Shown: positions 41,401 through 52,260, counted from the first letter of the stretch. The stretch: 64,000 bases of DNA from Fistulifera solaris (GCA_030295235.1 AP026126.1:1922001-1986000), one strand, 5' to 3'. The notes: generated by a model from the sequence alone, not told the origin. A program made the numbers and translations.

Positions 41401-44339
41401 AAAGCTCCACCCGGTTTGTGGGTGTGTGGGCAGTGTGTGGATTGTCAGTATTGTCGTAGCACATCCGAACCAGCATCACTGAAGTTCTGGTCTCGACACA
41501 CAGACATTTGCTTTCGTTGTGGTGGTTGTGATGGTTTCTCGGAAACAATGGAAAAGTGTAAAGTTTGCAGTGGGCTGCTTCGAGAAGCGGATACCGATTT
41601 TGTTGTATGCGACACATGTTCTGCCAAAGTTCACACGGCTTGTGACCAAGAAGCGTATGACTTCTTCCAGACATCGGCATCGCGGACGCAACGAGTTACT
41701 CGAATTAAGGTAAATTCGTATGTGTTCTTCGATTTCACGCGGAGTTCTACATATTTCTGACTCGTTGTCTCCGATTTTAGTATTCTTGTCCCTCTTGCCC
41801 TCGTCCTATGGCTCCCGATGCATTAGATGCTGATGCTGATCGAAGTTTACTGCTAAAAATGGCTCGTTCGAGCACAGATTGTTCAGAGAAGCTAATAGAT
41901 AGCATCATATGGAAAACACACGACATGTGGAGAGATGAGTATATCGGCATTATCAACACAGGTATACGTTTGATCGAAGAAACCCGCCACGATTTAGGTG
42001 ATCCGCGATTCGTGGCTCAACAAATTCTTGCAGATGGAGCCGACGTCTGTATGTCAACAATTCAAAGAGCGCTTCGCTTTTGTCATGTAGTGAAACGCCG
42101 CAGAGTAGTTGAGCGTGGGTGTAAATCATCGAGCATCGAACATACTTTACTGTATGCTAAGATGGCAGCTTCATTTATCGAATTATCTTGCCAGGTTCTT
42201 CGTCGGAGCGTGAGCAAAGAGGTTGTGCACTACGATCGACTTTTAGAGTTGTTGAAGCCGCCAAATCAACAAGGCGTCTTTTTGGCACCATTAGACCCTC
42301 TCCGCTATCAGCCAGTCTCGCTTTCTGACGAAAACATTTCTGATGTGAATCTTTCCCTGCATGTAAGAGTGGTAGATGTTGCAGATCCCGGTATTACGAA
42401 GAATGCTCATTTGCAACTAGCAAAACCTCTCTGTGGTTGGACTGAGCAGTTGGGTCAAGGGCGGAATCAAAGTGAATGGAAAGACCCTCGTGAATGCTGT
42501 CTCTGTCATATATGTGGAGACGTCGATGCCGGCTTTCAAGACGAGGGAGACCGGCGACGCCCCTGAGGGTGAAATCGTTTTCTCACCTATGGGTCGGTTA
42601 TTGCCTTTAAAAGACGGTTATTGGGTCCACACTTCTTGTGCGCTGTGGAGCTCTGAAGTTTTTGAAGCTCCATCCGATGGGGTTTTACATGCTGTCGAGA
42701 AAGCCAGAAGCCGGGGAGCTCAGTTAAAGTGTTTTGGCTGCGGAAGACCAGGTGCCACAGTCGGATGCTGCAAGAGCAATTGTCCATATAATTACCACTT
42801 TACCTGCGCGAAAGTCTGCGGGGCTGTCTTTACTTCGAATCAAAAAGTTTTTTGTGCAAACCACAGAATGCACGCAACAGAAATCGTCGCTAAGGAAAGC
42901 TTTGAACCAATGAAGAGCTTAGTTGTTGCCGGAGAGAAAAGAATCGCTGTAAACGACACTGAGACAGGAGAGTGGGAGACATGCCTCCGTGTCGGAGCCC
43001 TGACAGTCCATTCTTTAGGAAAGATTGACCCGGATTCGGATAATTTTCACTCGGAAAATTACATAACGCCGCCTGGTTATGTTGCGACGCGTATTTTTTG
43101 GTCGATGAAAGATCCTCGAGCAAGGACACTCTACGTTTTAAAGGTTTTCAAGTTACCCAATGGTCGGGCTGAGTTTGCTATAATTCCAGGAGACGACCCA
43201 GCGTCAACGATCCGTGCAAACTCTATTTCGTCAGCGTACGCAACGTTCATGGATCGACTGCGTAAAGTTAACTTTGATTGTTTTTCTCAAGGTGACTTTC
43301 TGTCCCGCCTTCCGATGACAAGACGATCTCGGAAGAAAACTTTTGGCCTTAATGGCCCACAGGTATGTCGTTAAACGAGATCCTTTCACCTCAAACGAAA
43401 TGCGCTGACTTTTTTTGCTTTTAGTTTTTCGGTTTTGGGCTCGACTGTATACGCAGAAAGCTGGAGATCCTACCAAACGTTGAAGCAGTGGTTACACCGC
43501 TAACTCCTAATTTCACGCATTACCGCTTTTGCTTTAATCAGCCAGATATTGAAACAGTCATGGCATTGCACCGAAAACGAGCAGCTGCCCATGCTGAGCT
43601 TGCTCTAGAAAATTCAAGTGGCTGTGCTCGTACTGAAGGCATAAAAGCTGTTGCTCGTAGTGGTGGCAGCGGAAGAATCACTCGAGCGCTGGTCCGAAGC
43701 GCAGAAGAAGTTGAAGCCACTTCTACATCTCAATCGAAGCGGACAGAAGATCGCGCTAAAGCTGATCGAAATATGTACCAAGTCAAGTACAAGCGAATGA
43801 AAGGCGTCCCGATTGAAGAGCGTCTCGCCGCCCGGCGATCACATATTCACGGATGGGGTCTTTTTACGAAGATCGATGTTCGTAAGAATGATCCCATCAC
43901 CGAGTACATGGGCGAAGTGATTCGACAAGCAATTAGTGACAAGCGCGAACGTGCTTATGAGATCTCCGGCGAGGGTAGCTGTTACATGTTTCGGCTGGAC
44001 TTGCAGCGCATTGTGGATGCAACAAAAATCGGTTCCATGGCAAGGTTCATGAACCATTCTTGCCAGTCGAATGCGTACGCTAAGATCATCAATGTGGATA
44101 CCGATCAGGGGATGGACCAGAAAATAGTGGTATTTGCCTCTCGAGACATTGCTGCGGGCGAGGAAATTACATATGGTACGTTTAATTTCGGTTCATGAGT
44201 GTCTGTTACTGTACTTGTTTCTGAATGAATGCCTCTTTCTGTTGCTCTGAACCTCTGAATAGACTACAAATTTCCCGTGGAAGACGGTAGTCTCAAATGT
44301 ACTTGCGGTGCACCCAATTGTATCGGCCGATTGAACTAG
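38460..44339 (+). CDS. Trithorax/MLL-like histone H3K4-type methyltransferase (SET)
   Basis: Exons: 38460-38558, 38654-40748, 40818-41709, 41781-43362, 43425-44175 and 44263-44339, about 1830 residues. Order: MBD-like motif (GLPDGWTCSID, HRRKWTAPNNGRSCDS), acidic linker, Tudor-like, PWWP (HVKGYAWWPAMVM), second Tudor-like, PHD1 (CDQCDSSYHLGCFDPPL), PHD2 (LVCDSCGSWVHAGCADV), bromodomain (RDAPNYHDLIKRPMDLKTL, AVWNEAKRFYHSSLKNVF), further PHDs (CFTCGSSGASDTMLFCVDC), extended PHD (ECCLCHICGDVD, YWVHTSCALW, CPYNYHFTCAKVCGAVF), FYRN/FYRC (RVGALTVHSLGKI, YRFCFNQPDI), SET (RSHIHGWGLFTKID, RFMNHSCQSNAY, AAGEEITYDY) and post-SET (CTCGAPNCIGRLN). Catalytic NHSC and the terminal Cys cluster are intact. 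Frame changes near 39661, 41399 and 42545 look like indels; paralog B is one base shorter at 39661. Expected to write H3K4 methylation in the nucleus. Confidence 0.88.
39478..40169 (+). repeat. Near-identical tract shared with 33421-34110
   Basis: Partner of the tract in paralog B. Differences by eye are about eight substitutions plus one extra G at 39661-39664. After 40170 the two genes diverge abruptly (CACACGTGGGATGATG against CACACATTTGATGATG and onward). Confidence 0.75.
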
Positions 44340-44390
44340 ACTTGTCTATTGAACCATTCCTTACTTATTAAATATTATATCTCTGTAGTG

Positions 44391-44992
44391 TTACACACGA
44401 AAGCTTTTTATTATTCGGCTCGTTTCTCGTTTCGCCTCTCGCTCTTTAATTGCAGCTCTCTTGTCTCTCACATTCTTCCCTCGACATAGAGCCACCTGTA
44501 TTTTGACTCGGTTGTCGTCATTGAAATACGCTTTGATCGGCACCACAGTCATACCTTGCTGTTCCGTTTGTTGCATAAATTTGCGCGCCTGTTGTCGGTG
44601 AACTAATAAATCGCGTGGTCGTCGTTCCTCGTGTTGGAAATACGCCCCAGCCATGTTGTGTTTACCAATGTGCACATTATACATAACGAGGGATCTTCCA
44701 TTCTTACTCACTCGACAGAACGAATCACGCAAATTCATTTTCCCATCCCGGATAGCTTTGACTTCCGTCCCTTTGAGTGAAACTCCGGCTTCAATCGTTT
44801 CTAGTATTTCATAATTCCGATACGCGATTCGATTCACAGCAATAGTATTGTCTTTCGGTTTCTTCTTTTTGTGCCTGATTTGGCGAGTGCGAGTGCGAAT
44901 GAAGGTCTCTGGGGCGCTGAGGATGGAAGAAAGGCTTCGGAGCATTTGATTGACACTACGAGTAGCACCACGAGCGCACGAGGCCATCGCAT
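44391..44992 (-). CDS. smpB: Plastid-targeted SsrA-binding protein SmpB
   Basis: SmpB brings tmRNA to stalled bacterial-type ribosomes; here the target would be plastid ribosomes. The mature part is canonical: NRIAYRNYEILETIEAGVSL, LKGTEVKAIRDGKMNLRDSF, NVHIGKHNMAGAYFQHEERR, PRDLLVHRQQARKFM, and VALCRGKNVRDKRAAIKERE. A start at 44992 in a neighbouring frame gives a signal peptide (MRWPRALVVLLVVSIKCSEA) cut before FLPSSAP, the classic diatom plastid motif. This frame joins the mature frame at an A run (plus-strand T run 44866-44870), best seen as a one-base error. In the mature frame alone, the upstream part (MASCARGATRSV) has no targeting sense. The gene is tail to tail with the Trithorax-like gene, only about 50 bases apart. 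Confidence 0.88.
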
Positions 44993-45850
44993 GATATCTT
45001 TTTTCTTTGTAGCGACCGTTCTCTTATTCTTGGTACCTTTGCTTTCTCTGTGAACGCCTTTAAAGTTCAAGTTAGGGAACGAGTGGTTAACTTGAAGAGA
45101 AAAAGATGCACATCAACGCACCAAACGAGATGAATGATGGTTGCAAGGAATGCCATCGCGCATGCGGGGGAAAGTTTTTGTTTGTTTGGATACTTACCTG
45201 GTACCTGTTATACGACTACATCATACACAACACAATTATTAGGCTTGTGAAGTTTTGAGATTAATGCTTCAATACCTGGTCGACAAGGAAAATTTACTTC
45301 ACGACTGAAATTCAGTCCTGAAGAAAGGTCGCCTACACGTTGAACGAGACTAATTTCAAATGTGGACCATACCGATCAGTTTTGGACGTCGACCATCAAG
45401 CTGTGTTTCATTATGACATGTAGTAGCGTTGATAGCTAATTAAAGAATGACAATTCGACTGCTTGCTTACTTTGTACTAGGGAAATCTACCATCGCGGAT
45501 ATGTGCGACACATAAAAACGAGCAATAAACTGTTTGCCCTGAAAGTGGACTTCGGCCCACGTCTCAGTCTGTCCTTCTTCGGGGCGCACATTGCTTTTCT
45601 CGCATCCCTCGAATTTATTGATGATGACGTCAATACTCAATACCCGTAGCTGGTACGCCAGTCAATTCGTACAGCAAGTACATGTAAAATAGGAAGAAAA
45701 TTCTTTTGGACGAATTGACGAGTTGGCAGTGCTATCATTGTTGTTGCAGTTCTTCTCTCAACCTGGAAAACAGTGCATTTGATCATTATCTCGAGAGACT
45801 TGATAAGAACGTCAAACAGGACATAGTATTGGGTACCAGTCCTTTGTACA
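44993..45850. other. Divergent spacer with dispersed repeats
   Basis: About 860 bases between the starts of SmpB (minus) and XRN (plus). TACCTGGTA at 45195-45203, and a reverse-strand copy of the GTGTAGGCGACC / GACTGAATTTCAGTC element at about 45300-45343. Two short open frames near 45640-45970 have no domain support. Confidence 0.45.
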
Positions 45851-48422
45851 ATGTTGCCCTTCAAAGCTCGCTGTTCTTATCCTCTGCTTTTCACTGCATT
45901 CATCGTGATACTGGCATCCCATCAAACGAATGGCTTTTTGACGCCTGCAACGACGAAAACATGTCGTAAACAAGAAACTCTAGTGATGCCCTCTTCTAGG
46001 ACAGCATTACTGGGAATTCCCAAAATGTTTCGCTGGCTTACGGATCAATACCCGGATGTTTTGAACCGACAATTGGAGCAAGGTCTCAGTGATGATTTAA
46101 TCGTTGATAACTTCTATTTGGATATGAATGGGATCATCCACCCTTGTACACATGGAAATAATGAAGGAGAAATTGTCATTTTGGATGAAACGGCAATGTT
46201 CAAAAAGATTTTTCTTTATGTTGACCGGTACGTCAAAGACTTTCAAACCGTTGCGCATTTTTTTGAGCCAGTAACTAATTTCTTTTCGTGTTATCTCGCT
46301 TTAGACTTTATAAATTGGTTCAACCGAGTAAGCTTCTGTACTTAGCTGTAGATGGTGTCGCCCCTCGGGCCAAGATGAATCAACAGCGTTCGTAAGTCAA
46401 AATCTGCTACGATAAGCCTAACATGGTACTCCATCTCAGTTCTCACACTATTTATTGACATCAATCGCAATGCAACAGTCGTCGATTCCGAAGTGCCAAA
46501 GAGGCAGAAGCAGCCGCATCCGAGATTCTAGCGCGAGCGCAACAGACGGGAAAGATTCCAGAAGACTGGGAGAATCAAAAACGATTTGATAGTAATTGCA
46601 TCACGCCGGGTACGGATTTTATGTTAAAGTTGTCACTAGCGATGCAAAAATGGGTTGAATTCAAAATGCAGACGGATGAGTTTTGGATCAATGGTGCAGA
46701 TGTAATCATTAGTGGTCCTGATGTGCCCGGCGAAGGTGAACATAAAGTGATGGACTTTTTGAGGGGAAGCGAAAGAGGGGAAGGTGTATTCGAAAGATCT
46801 GTATCAGCCAGATCATACACATGTCTTGTATGGGGTAAGTCGAAAGAAAGGATTCCGGTTGAGTTTCGATCGACGGTGCATTCCCTGTTCTGTCAATGCT
46901 ACAAAGCGCTTAATCAATACTCATTCACACTTCTCTGTTTTCCGAATAGCTCGATGCTGACTTGATCATGGTAAGCATCAAAACGACGCCAATTCGCGAC
47001 TATTTCACATTCGACCAAACGACTCACTGTCTGTCATTATCTGTCGTTGCCTTTGCTTTGTCTTAGCTGGGACTTGCATCGCATGAAAAGAATTTCCTTT
47101 TACTACGCGAAAAGATGAGTGTCGTCATGGCTGGAAGAGGTCGCAACAAGTATCGGAAGCGGAAAGATATGCTGGAATACAATGAAAACGATTTTGAAGT
47201 ACTCGACTTGTCTGGTCTCCGACAAATGTTGGGCTTGCAATTTCGAAAGTATTTGGAAACGGAAAATCTGAAAGTGAAAACGTTCGAGCTCGACCGTATC
47301 ATTGATGACTTCATCTTCATGTGTATGCTTGTCGGTAACGATTTCTTGCCGCACTGTCCTCATTTGGAGATTGATGGAGGTGCTTTATCGCTGATGATGA
47401 ACAATTACATGGATCTTCTTCCTGATTGGGGCGGTTATCTTACAAAGAAAGAGAAACTACACCCGGAACGGTTTGAACAATTTATGTACCATCTCGCTCT
47501 TTATGAGGAAGAACACTTTAGTCGTCGTGGTTACGAGGAAAACGAGGCAGGATGGAAGTTGTCTTCTGAAAACGAAGACGATAAAGATGATTTTTACGGC
47601 AAATTCTATACAGGGAACCCAACCCCTGCTTGTGCACAGGCTGCAAATAGACGCGGTAGCAGCGAGCCGGCACCGGAAGAAATTCCTATGGCCCCCTCGG
47701 GCAATCGAGCATTTCGCCGTAGCCATCCGGACAGCACAAGCCGATCGTACCGTGACTTTTACTACGAGACTAAAATGGGGTGGAAGCCTGAAGACCGCAG
47801 TAGAACACTTTTTCGTCGTCGAGCTCATGTCAGGGATTACATGGAGGGTCTGCACTGGGTTATGAACTATTATCACAATGGGTGCCAATCCTGGGATTAT
47901 TTCTTTCCCCATTTGTACAGTCCCCTGGCGACGGACTTGGTTAACCTAGCTGAATTGTACTCGGAACGCGATGAAGACGGATTCTGTGCGTGGGAGTTCG
48001 AAAAGGGCACTCCATTTCCCTCATTAGCCCAGCTGCTTTCTGTGCTGCCACCGCAATCGGCCGATCTTCTTCCCAAACCTTTGGCGGAACTCATGTTGCA
48101 CCCATCGTCGCCACTGCTCGAGTACTACCCGAGCGATTTCAAGGCAGATGCGAACGGAAAGCGACAATCGTGGGAAGCTGTTGTTCAGATTCCTTTCATC
48201 GATGGCGCTCGTTTGCTCGAAACAGTTCAGCAAATATTAGACGCAGACCAAAACGGACAGAATATCTTGACACCTGGCGAGCGTCGGCGCAATATGCCAG
48301 GTAAAGTACATTACGTTCCTGCTCCTGGCGAGCGCGATCCAAACCGAGGAAGGAAGTTGATAGCAACCAAAAGCAGTCCCAAGCGTCCAAGCTCGAACCG
48401 AAAGTCCAGACAGGTCCGGTAA
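45851..48422 (+). CDS. XRN-family 5'-3' exoribonuclease with a plastid-type presequence
   Basis: XRN enzymes degrade 5'-monophosphate RNA. Exons: 45851-46227, 46305-46391, 46479-46834, 46950-46970 and 47067-48422, about 730 residues. CR1 starts with [20 protein letters not shown], then [87 protein letters not shown] and [18 protein letters not shown], with the acidic metal ligands visible. CR2 follows ([40 protein letters not shown]). The long C-terminal extension of XRN1 is absent; the tail is short and basic. The N-terminus ([19 protein letters not shown]) looks like a signal peptide cut before Phe, suggesting import into the plastid or the periplastid space. One frame change at GGGG 46777-46780. 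Exon 4 is 21 bases. Confidence 0.87.
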
Positions 48423-48648
48423 ATTGTCGCGCACGAGAATTGTCTTGTTTACAAGCGGGTCGACTTTTGCTTTTTTGATTGGCGATATAAATCGTGGGTC
48501 GCTACTAATATCGCATACGCTCAATCCATAAATCACTGACGTCGATGCATGAATGCTGATCTTTTACATTAAAAATTAACTGAGAAGCCCATACTTTACT
48601 AATGAATCTGATTTCAGTGTGTTACAACTCGAACTAGATTCTGCTATA

Positions 48649-50372
48649 TTATAGTTCAACGAGTTCCGTCCCGACATTGTACTCCAAACTTGAAGAAGGA
48701 AAGCCGCTCGAATCGGAACGAATCGATGCCGATTCCGGATCGGTTATTACGACAGGAGCAACAAGCTTTTGCTTTGCCCTCGCTCTGACAAACTTGTCGA
48801 CTCCTGCCAAGGAAGGCGGTTTGCTCGAAGAAATTTTATGCGGAAGCTGTCCTTTTCTAGCGGGATCGTTCGAAATACTCTTGATTTTAGAAGCCAAATC
48901 TCGGCGATTCTTCTGGAAGAGTGGATGATAAAAACAGTCTGTCCCTGTGCCAGAAGTTAGACGAACAAATCCCCAGCTGCCATTGTACACCAGTGAGTTG
49001 AGTGAGCAGTATACAAGCAAGCAACAAATTCTATCACCACGACTACTGACCGATGCAATTTGCGAACAAATGATGAATACTTCGTCGTATGCTTTGCCTC
49101 TTTCCCAAGTACTTGATTCATGAACTTTTCAGGCGACACAATGACGAACGATTTTCCATCGGGAAGCCAACCCACCACATCTTCGTCTCTATTTTCCTGC
49201 ATGGCGCTCATAAGTTTCTCAGGAAAGGATTTGGTTTTGGACGCCTGCGAAGTGTTGTTCGCTGGACGCCTGCTAGGTCTGTTGGGGGCTTTGTCGGACT
49301 CATCGTCTCCGCATTGCAACTCATTCGTGTCACTTAATTTTCCGATATCGGGTAAGGGACGCGAAAGTGGAGAATTGGCGTTTGACAAGAAAGGAGACTG
49401 TATCTGGGGTTGGGGTTCTGGAAAGTTCATGGCCTGTCTTTGAAACTGCTGAAGTTGTAGTTGATTCTGTTGAAGTTGCTGTTGCAATTGCTGCTGTTGC
49501 AATAGCAAGTGTTGCTGCTGTTCGAATTGAAGCTGCTGCTGTTGTTGCTGCTGTTGCAAGAAGAAGGATGGATTGTTGTTGCCGGACAAAAAAGTAGTAT
49601 TTAATTGAGCCCCGTTCAGAAGATTGGCCTCGCCTGCCAATGGCATCGTGGAGAAATTGGAATTGGTTCCGGTATTCAATGCAGAAAACATGCCGCCCAT
49701 ATTCAGACCACCTCCTCCTAGTCCTAGCGACGACGAGTTCGCAAACTGGTGCAAGGCGCTTCCACCCATCATTCCTTGAATTGCCTGCGGCAACAATTGA
49801 TGCTGATTTTGCAGCGTAGCAAAAAGATTTGTGTTGTCATCCATGATGGACTGATGAGCGAAAGGTTGCTGTTGAGGGAAGGACCCTAACATGTTCGTGT
49901 TCATTTGAGAACCGGAGTAAGTAGACTGGGGCCCTCCTAGAATAAACGCAGAATTGCTTCCTGGACCGAAAGATGATACTCCTGCGGCATTCGGGTCTTG
50001 CAATAACGATTCTAAAAGAGAGAAAGAAGAAAAAAGTGTTTGAGACTTATTTGTTGCAAACGTTCACCTCATTGCATTCAATCCATTTGGACTGAAAGCA
50101 CTACGCGTCGAAAAACGTGTTTCTACACAAACGCCTTCTTTTACAGCACAAGAACATGTAGCAATAATGAAAGCACTACGCGTCGAAAAACGTGTTTCTA
50201 CACAAACGCCTTCTTTTACAGCACAAGAACATGTAGCAATAACGAAGTGCAATGACAAGAAAGTCAACAGCAACTTACGATCGTAACGTATCCCATTATG
50301 CTGATGCAGAAGATCATTATTGTTGACGTTATTCACGCCATCATCTTGCAACGAGAAGCTAGGAAATGCCAT
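48649..50372 (-). CDS. Heat-shock-factor family transcription factor (HSF copy 3, C-terminal DNA-binding domain)
   Basis: Three exons: 50372-50279, 50011-49051 and 48976-48649, all GT-AG, about 460 residues. The N-terminal 210 residues are Asn/Gln/Gly-rich, including a Gln tract near residues 175-215. The DNA-binding domain is in the second half: KSFPEKLMSAMQENRDEDVV, GWLPDGKSFVIVSPEKFMNQ, KHTTKYSSFVRKLHRWGFVR, then GTGTDCFYHPLFQKNRRDLA. The intron splits the Arg codon of LHR|WGF, a site different from HSF copies 1 and 2. Placing the domain late in the chain is unlike animal HSFs, where it is N-terminal. The C-terminal 90 residues are Lys/Ser-rich. The frame is unbroken. Confidence 0.86.
50093..50242. 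repeat. Perfect 75-bp tandem duplication inside an HSF copy 3 intron
   Basis: The unit starting TGAAAGCACTACGCGTCG at 50093 is repeated at 50168 with no difference seen, ending ATGTAGCAATAA. It lies in the 267-base first intron of HSF copy 3. A perfect match points to a very recent duplication, or to an assembly artefact. Confidence 0.85.
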
Positions 50373-51055
50373 AGTGTTTGGTGTGAATTTGTGAAGACGG
50401 AGATGATGATGCGAAACACAGCACCCGCAAATAAAGTTACACAATACTTTGTATTGTTAAATCGATAACACAACAACACAAGCAAGAAGCGCAACGGGCA
50501 AACGGCTGTCGCTGAATTTTGTCTTATACCATGTCTTTCATGTTGTCAACCGTTAGCCGGACAACCGTGTCAGTCTATTGCACGTCTTTCCTCACGTAGA
50601 ATTTCTACGATGAAACGATTCACTCGCTCAGCCAGTATTGACTGGACCTTTGGCGCCAACAATAGAACAAGAAGTACAAAAGATCTATGTCACAAGGTTC
50701 TTTTGGAGAATGGCGCAGTTGGCGTGACCACTATCCGATAGTAGAGTCAAGTTATTGTTAGTTACCAGTTACCACTGAATATACCGCCAACCCTAAGCAA
50801 GTAAGCCGCCTTCCATTGATAATTCTCGTTCTCTGAACCATTCCGACGTAAGGACAGATCCATTCTTCTCCTCCTTTTCTGCGGCCGCAAGTTGAAGGTC
50901 AAAAGATCGGGAAGGATTTGCTATGAAAAAAGAAGTAGAAAAGCAAAGATCTCTTTCTCCTATGCCAGACCAGCCGCTTCATTGCCTCGACACGTCCTTC
51001 ACATTCAACTCAGAATTTGATAGCATAAAACAACACAACCGTATCCAATTTCACC
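50373..51055. promoter_or_regulatory. Divergent region between HSF copy 3 and Lhcf
   Basis: About 680 bases upstream of the antenna gene and of HSF copy 3. A NotI-like GCGGCCGC at about 50881 and a purine-rich leader precede the Lhcf start. No supported gene; the 98-residue frame at 50923 overlaps the antenna gene in another frame. Light-responsive elements cannot be identified by eye. Confidence 0.4.
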
Positions 51056-51547
51056 ATGAAGACCGCTGTGATTGCCTCCCTTGTTGCCTCGGCTGCTGCC
51101 TTTGCTCCTGCCCAGCAAAGTGCTCGCAGTTCATCTCTCAGTGCTGCGTTCGAGAACGAGCTCGGTGCTCAAGCTCCTCTTGGCTTCTTCGATCCCCTTG
51201 GCCTTGTTGCCGATGGTGATCAAGACAAATTCGACCGTCTTCGATACGTCGAATTGAAGCACGGCCGTATCTGCATGTTGGGTGTCGCCGGATACCTTGC
51301 CACGGAAGCCGGATGGCGTCTACCGGGTGCCATCTCCCTGGATGGCAAGCAGTTCTCCGACATTCCTTCCGGATGGGCGGGAACCTTCGAGGTCCCTGTT
51401 GCTGGTGCCCTCCAGATCCTTGCCTTTGTTGGTTTCTTGGAAGTTGCCGTCATGAAGGATATCACTGGCGGAGAATTCGTGGGTGATTTCCGAAACAACT
51501 TCATCGATTTCGGCTGGGATACGTTCTCCCCCGAGACCAAGATGGAG

Positions 51548-51579
<32 letters not shown>

Positions 51580-51649
51580 TGCCATGATGGGATTGTTGGC
51601 TCTTTGGGTGCACGAGGAGCTCGGTGTCTCGCTCATCCCCAGTGTTTAA
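51056..51649 (+). CDS. Fucoxanthin-chlorophyll a/c antenna protein (Lhcf type)
   Basis: This is a major light-harvesting protein of diatom thylakoids binding fucoxanthin and chlorophylls a and c. The 197-residue frame starts with a signal peptide and the classic cleavage site (MKTAVIASLVASAAAFAP). Helix 1 carries the chlorophyll-binding motif RLRYVELKHGRICMLGVAGY. The middle helix is GALQILAFVGFLEVAVMK. Helix 3 is KMEKRAIELNNGRAAMMGLL, with the ExxxxR-type Glu and Arg pairs of LHC proteins conserved. Codons are strongly biased to C-ending forms, as expected for a very abundant protein, unlike most neighbours. Length matches Lhcf proteins. The frame is clean. The paralog number within Lhcf cannot be given without comparison. 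Confidence 0.95.
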
Positions 51650-52260
51650 GTGCATTCGGAAAGGTATAGAGCGCAGCCATTTGTAATTATTAATTTTTAA
51701 TAGAACGCTAGTTGTGCTCCCTAGGCTTCATTGATTGCAAACGATTTAATATCGACTACTCTTGTAAAGTGAATGGTTTTAATATGGAGCCTCATCGCAA
51801 AAGACGAAAACTGTACATATGCATAGCATGAGACACCATATCGGAGGAACTTTTTTCTCCACTTTGTTTCGACACATTCGAATAAGACATCAGAGGTCAC
51901 ACATTAGTTTTTGATGTTGATATCGCTACGGTAGCGCTCTTGATTCTTGATGTCGATGCTGTTGACAAGGAAAGGACAGCCGAGATATCTCCGACTCAAA
52001 TAATTTCAGTCCCGGAAGTAGTGTTGCTAGGCGACATTTATGTTGATAGTTACTCAATCATCATCGACGCTGTTTATTGTTCATCATGTTTGTTCGTTTG
52101 ATTATAAGATATAATAAATAGCCAACAGAACACAAATACCCTCAACATAGTCACGCCTTCCGCCGATCGAGTTAGGCGAGATCACAACTCACAATCAGAG
52201 CGACGAAGGACGATAAAAGGCTGCATTAATTTATTCTTTGTGAATGTATCCTGATTCATC
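51650..52260. other. Intergenic, no gene seen
   Basis: About 610 AT-rich bases containing the Lhcf 3' flank and the promoter of the EamA-type transporter. No motif family of this window occurs here. Confidence 0.4.

Noticed and set aside
45706-45969. 87-residue plus-strand open frame overlapping the XRN start
   Set aside because: Out of frame with XRN; the XRN frame in the overlap encodes a convincing signal peptide and is preferred.
49367-49597. Val/Ala-rich plus-strand open frame
   Set aside because: Reverse reading of the Gln-repeat region of HSF copy 3.
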